Below are positions 61,258 to 64,000 of a DNA stretch of 64,000 nucleotides, in pieces; the stretch's first letter is position 1; every line of letters begins with the position of its first letter. The stretch lies in assembly GCF_022063185.1 (NCBI RefSeq), contig NZ_CP091913.1, positions 4,627,141-4,691,140 of the forward strand, read 5' to 3'. A model generated the notes under the pieces. The model saw only the letters and a list, made by a program, of their open reading frames with translations, was not told where the DNA came from and did not search any database. Position numbers and translations under genes: made by a program. The DNA comes from Nostoc sp. UHCC 0870 (GTDB lineage: Bacteria > Cyanobacteriota > Cyanobacteriia > Cyanobacteriales > Nostocaceae).

Positions 61258-61882
61258 AAGTATTTTATATGAGTCTGGAGAATTAGCCATCTATGTCTAA
61301 CAACTGTAACTGCAAATTAGTTTGACGCATAAACCATCGATAATTATCCCCAGTCTCCACTTTTTTCGTCGGGTGAGGAATAAGGCTGGTTAGAGAATAT
61401 TTACTTTGACCATCTATCCGCCCAGTCTTTACCTAATACGCGTAACAACGCTTTTAATCCCAAAATATAAGGAGGCTCAAAACGAATATTTTCTGATGAA
61501 CCTTTAATTTTTAACAGAGAATCTGTTAATGCGCGGTTGGTATCTCGCCATAGTTTTTCGTTTTCTTGTAGGTCTAGACTTCTTTTATACCCCTGTAAAG
61601 GTTTAATACCTTCAATTTCTAGTTCTCTAAGTGCTACATGAAAATCATAAATGAATTTGGGTAACTGCACTAGTTGAGGAATCGTAAATTGCGTAATTTC
61701 TTCTTCATCTTCTTCTAATTGCAAGCGGGAGTTCCAATTAATTTGTCTACCATTGATTACACATTGCTCACCTGCGATTAACGGGTCTTTGGTTTTGCGT
61801 TTTAATCCTTTAAGTTTCGTATCTTTTAAGACTAAGCCACAAGCTAGGGTGTTGACTTTGTAGGAAAAGCATTAAAAAAAGT

Positions 61883-63175
61883 TCATACAAATTCTGCGTC
61901 GTTATCTAAGGTCGAAAATACGATTTTTCTTTTCGAGAGCATGGACTGACCAAAAACTTGAGATGACCAATCCTTAAGGTCTATATAGCGAACATTTTCT
62001 AATGCCTGTTTAACCACAGATGTGGTCAAATTCATCGTACATAAACAAATGCTTAAAATCATCTGACCTATCTGTTTGAGAGGGCATCTAGAGGAAAAAT
62101 GTTTGTATTTACCAAAAATAGATTCAATGATATCAGAAGCTGCCAAAAAAGTTTTATCCTTGGGAATCTGTTCGATTTCAGTTTTTATATATAACCAAAT
62201 ATTTTGTGGGAAAGTTATATCCAGAAATGTTGAATTGTTTTTTAACTGGAATTCAGCTAGAGATTCTTGATTAATACCGTTTTGTTTAAGTTGAATTTCT
62301 AAGGCTCTGGTCATCATCACCATTTGACTCCAAATCCGGATGTCTTCTTGATAATCTTTTAACCATCCAAACTTCATAATTAATTTTTGATTGAAAATGT
62401 CCGGGTCAGAAGTTTCTGCTAATTTTAATAAAGTCTCAATTGGACATTTCAACAGTTTCTCTGCCCAATTAATCAACTTCTCTACATTGAAATAACGACA
62501 TTGAGAGCGTTGCGATGGTGGAGATATAAAGGCTAATTCGGTTTGTTGAAGTTGATGCCGACACTGATTACATTTTTGAATAAAAGATTGATATTTTTCG
62601 GAATTAGCTAGCTCATGTTTGAGTAATAAAGCCATTGCATGAGTTACATCATACGTATAAACTACATCTGGATATTTTTGTATGTAAAGCTTAATTCCTT
62701 TTTCAATGTCACTACCATGATCTGCTATTATTTGTACTGGGCAGCCCACTTTAGTAGTTAGTTCACAAAGCTTTTGTTCAATCAATTCTCCTCTGGTCGA
62801 ATCCATGATTTCCAGTGCTAATACTTGAACATCATGGTGTTTTAATCCTCTTTTTGATGGGAAAACTTCCGATTCTAAGTATTGTTGAGATACTCCCAAA
62901 ACCACCAAACACTTTTGCTTTCCTAATTCTACTGTTAGGTCTATAATAAAAACCCAATCACTTCGGTATTCTTTGGCTCGTTGTAGTTCATATAAACCAA
63001 TTCTTCCTAACCAACTTCTCACACTACTGAAGCAGGGAGTTTTTACTTCCTCCGCCGATGCTTCCCACTTCAAGTTATTCTCAACTCCTCGTAAGCTACT
63101 TCCAGAATCAATGCTTTGTTGTATGGCTTTTTGTACTGTTTGAACGCTATATTGATGCCCGAACGCTGCCACCAT
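61883..63175 (-). CDS. DDE transposase, main ORF
   Basis: This 430-residue protein has a plausible catalytic triad: Asp79 in WVFIIDLTVELG, Asp152 in QIIADHGSDIEKG and Glu351 in ASDIIESIFGKYKHFS. An N-terminal segment resembles a helix-turn-helix (NNLKWEASAEEVKTPCFSS). It starts at ATG 63175, 3 bp beyond the stop of the small ORF and in the -1 frame relative to it. The frame is intact, so the element may be mobile. Its role is transposition of the surrounding element. Confidence 0.82.
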   Translation of the reverse strand: MVAAFGHQYSVQTVQKAIQQSIDSGSSLRGVENNLKWEASAEEVKTPCFSSVRSWLGRIGLYELQRAKEYRSDWVFIIDLTVELGKQKCLVVLGVSQQYLESEVFPSKRGLKHHDVQVLALEIMDSTRGELIEQKLCELTTKVGCPVQIIADHGSDIEKGIKLYIQKYPDVVYTYDVTHAMALLLKHELANSEKYQSFIQKCNQCRHQLQQTELAFISPPSQRSQCRYFNVEKLINWAEKLLKCPIETLLKLAETSDPDIFNQKLIMKFGWLKDYQEDIRIWSQMVMMTRALEIQLKQNGINQESLAEFQLKNNSTFLDITFPQNIWLYIKTEIEQIPKDKTFLAASDIIESIFGKYKHFSSRCPLKQIGQMILSICLCTMNLTTSVVKQALENVRYIDLKDWSSQVFGQSMLSKRKIVFSTLDNDAEFV

Positions 63176-63177
63176 CT

Positions 63178-63423
63178 CTATTTTTTCGGAATTTTCTTCC
63201 CCTTTTTTTGTCCATCAACCAAATTGGTATGAAGGATACGTAGTTCTTTTTCTGCTTTCATCGCCCGTGTTTTCCAATTCTCTCTTGAGAGCAATAAATC
63301 CCTAACTTTTACTTCTAATGCTCTGAGCTTTTTTTGTCTCTCAAGGGCTATCTCTTTCCAATTCTCTCTACTTTGTTTAAACAGACGAATTAATCGGCTG
63401 GAGGAACTTTTTAATTTATTCAT
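63178..63423 (-). CDS. Small first ORF of the insertion sequence (81 aa)
   Basis: The basic, coiled-coil-like product (ENWKEIALERQKKLRALEVK; repeated SRENWK units at about residues 18 and 47) precedes the transposase. It ends GKKIPKK on a run of six A directly followed by TAG. A -1 slip there would fuse it to the main ORF (reading Lys-Ile-Glu-Met-Val). It probably forms the N-terminal part of a frameshift-fused transposase or a regulator. Confidence 0.7.
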   Translation of the reverse strand: MNKLKSSSSRLIRLFKQSRENWKEIALERQKKLRALEVKVRDLLLSRENWKTRAMKAEKELRILHTNLVDGQKKGKKIPKK

Positions 63424-64000
63424 TAACCACCCAACCTCAATTTGATATTTTTAGGTGTCTATCCTGTATGAAGAAATATCATCATAAGATACCCAAAGTC
63501 AACACCCTAGCCACAAGCTACTTCATCTTTAAGATTCTGACTTAAACGTGTAGTTACTTCAATGTCTTCAAAACCAGAACCTTTACTCAACATCCGGCTA
63601 AATAGCAGATTAATTTCTGAGTTACGGTCAAATTGTCCAGTTTCAGAAAGCCAATGTAAAAAGCGTCCGCCATTTCCACCCATATAAACAGGTGTGATTT
63701 CTGGACGCTTATATTTCTCTTCTTGGTGCAAAGTTTTGAGAATAATGCCTACATAGTAATACAATCCAGCCGTACCAATAGCTGTGAGTTGTATTAGTCC
63801 TTGAAAATCGGCTTGATCTGCAATAAAGGCTTTTTTGTTATTCAGCCAGTTGTCTCCTTCCAAGCGTAGCCACACGTCTAATTTAGGATTAAATGCTGTA
63901 CCTTTGAGTCCTTTGATCTCAGATGGTTCTATCCCAAATCTCTTTTCTAAAAATTTAGGATTTAATTCTAAAAATTGTGAGAACAAATCCCGACCTGCCA

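Larger units (their letters stand above)
61845..63509 (-). mobile_element. Two-ORF insertion sequence, 1665 bp
   Basis: Perfect 16-bp inverted ends TAGGGTGTTGACTTTG (61845-61860) and its complement (63494-63509) are flanked by GCCACAAGC at 61836-61844 and 63510-63518, a 9-bp target duplication. The adjoining C/G could belong to the ends, making it 7 bp. Two adjacent frames encode the transposase. I cannot assign it to a named IS family with certainty. Confidence 0.88.
61401..64000 (-). pseudogene. Large gene split by an IS (actin-like ATPase-type protein), runs off the right edge
   Basis: The upstream part (64000-63510) encodes AGRDLFSQFLELNPKFLEKR and, near its end, ITPVYMGGNGGRFLHWLSET, a Gly-rich loop recalling actin/Hsp70-type ATPases, up to LKDEVACG. 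The downstream part (61844-61401) continues LVLKDTKLKGLKRKTKDPLI through GEQCVINGRQINWNS to an in-frame stop. Splicing out the IS and one 9-bp repeat joins them in frame. The N-terminus lies outside the window. The fold guess is weak. As it stands the gene is broken. Confidence 0.75.

Overview
The window is chromosomal DNA of a filamentous, probably Nostocaceae-type (Nostoc/Anabaena-like) cyanobacterium. The evidence is the very frequent GCGATCGC (HIP1) octamers, blocks of tandem heptamer repeats (STRRs), a psbA gene for photosystem II D1, a Rieske/PAO-type oxygenase, phytol kinase, RRM-type RNA-binding protein and large GAF/PAS hybrid histidine kinases. No rRNA, tRNA or CRISPR array was seen.

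Layout. 1-15.9 kb: three large hybrid sensor kinases and a receiver-kinase, with a class II glutamine amidotransferase, a secreted zinc metalloprotease and a nest of three MITE-like elements (2340-2793). 16-27.6 kb: housekeeping and small genes (msrB, an RRM protein, a PBP4-type D,D-peptidase, a histidine kinase lacking the usual phospho-acceptor His, murE, a glutaredoxin-like protein, Uma2, a nucleophile-less alpha/beta hydrolase, yidD, phytol kinase). 27.8-36.5 kb: AAA ATPase, RelE-type toxin/antitoxin, ilvA, aldo/keto reductase, a highly structured non-coding region (32970-33441), a PAO-like Rieske oxygenase and an FAD monooxygenase. 36.9-43.9 kb: a mobile-element-rich block with an LRR-Roc-COR-TIR protein, a DUF433 gene broken twice (short palindromic repeat, then an IS5-type IS), a RluA-family pseudouridine synthase carrying an in-frame repeat insertion, and a nucleoside phosphorylase whose stop codon is supplied by a MITE. 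44-49.3 kb: an aspartic protease, a glycosyltransferase and the dTDP-rhamnose operon rfbB-A-C-D. 49.5-51 kb: a DUF1778/GNAT toxin-antitoxin pair and a nuclease lipoprotein.

51.1-57.4 kb is the most coherent functional island. It holds an ArsR-type regulator with candidate sensor cysteines, a psbA encoding the D1' isoform (Ala80, Leu158, Ala286), a thioredoxin-reductase-like flavoprotein, a rhodanese, a Rieske protein, a sulfide:quinone-reductase-like flavoprotein with three conserved-position cysteines, and a ferritin-like protein. An AT-rich sequence related to TATATAACTATATAG lies in front of the arsR, psbA and Rieske genes. I read this as a low-oxygen/sulfide-responsive photosynthetic regulon. 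The family assignments are well supported; the regulatory link is inference.

57.4-64 kb: a pentapeptide-repeat protein, an orphan carrier-protein/thioesterase with a Cys nucleophile, a secreted TPR protein, and a gene interrupted by a 1.67-kb two-ORF insertion sequence with 16-bp perfect inverted ends and a 9-bp target duplication. Across the window, short repeats repeatedly make up parts of genes: starts, stops, C-termini and internal loops.
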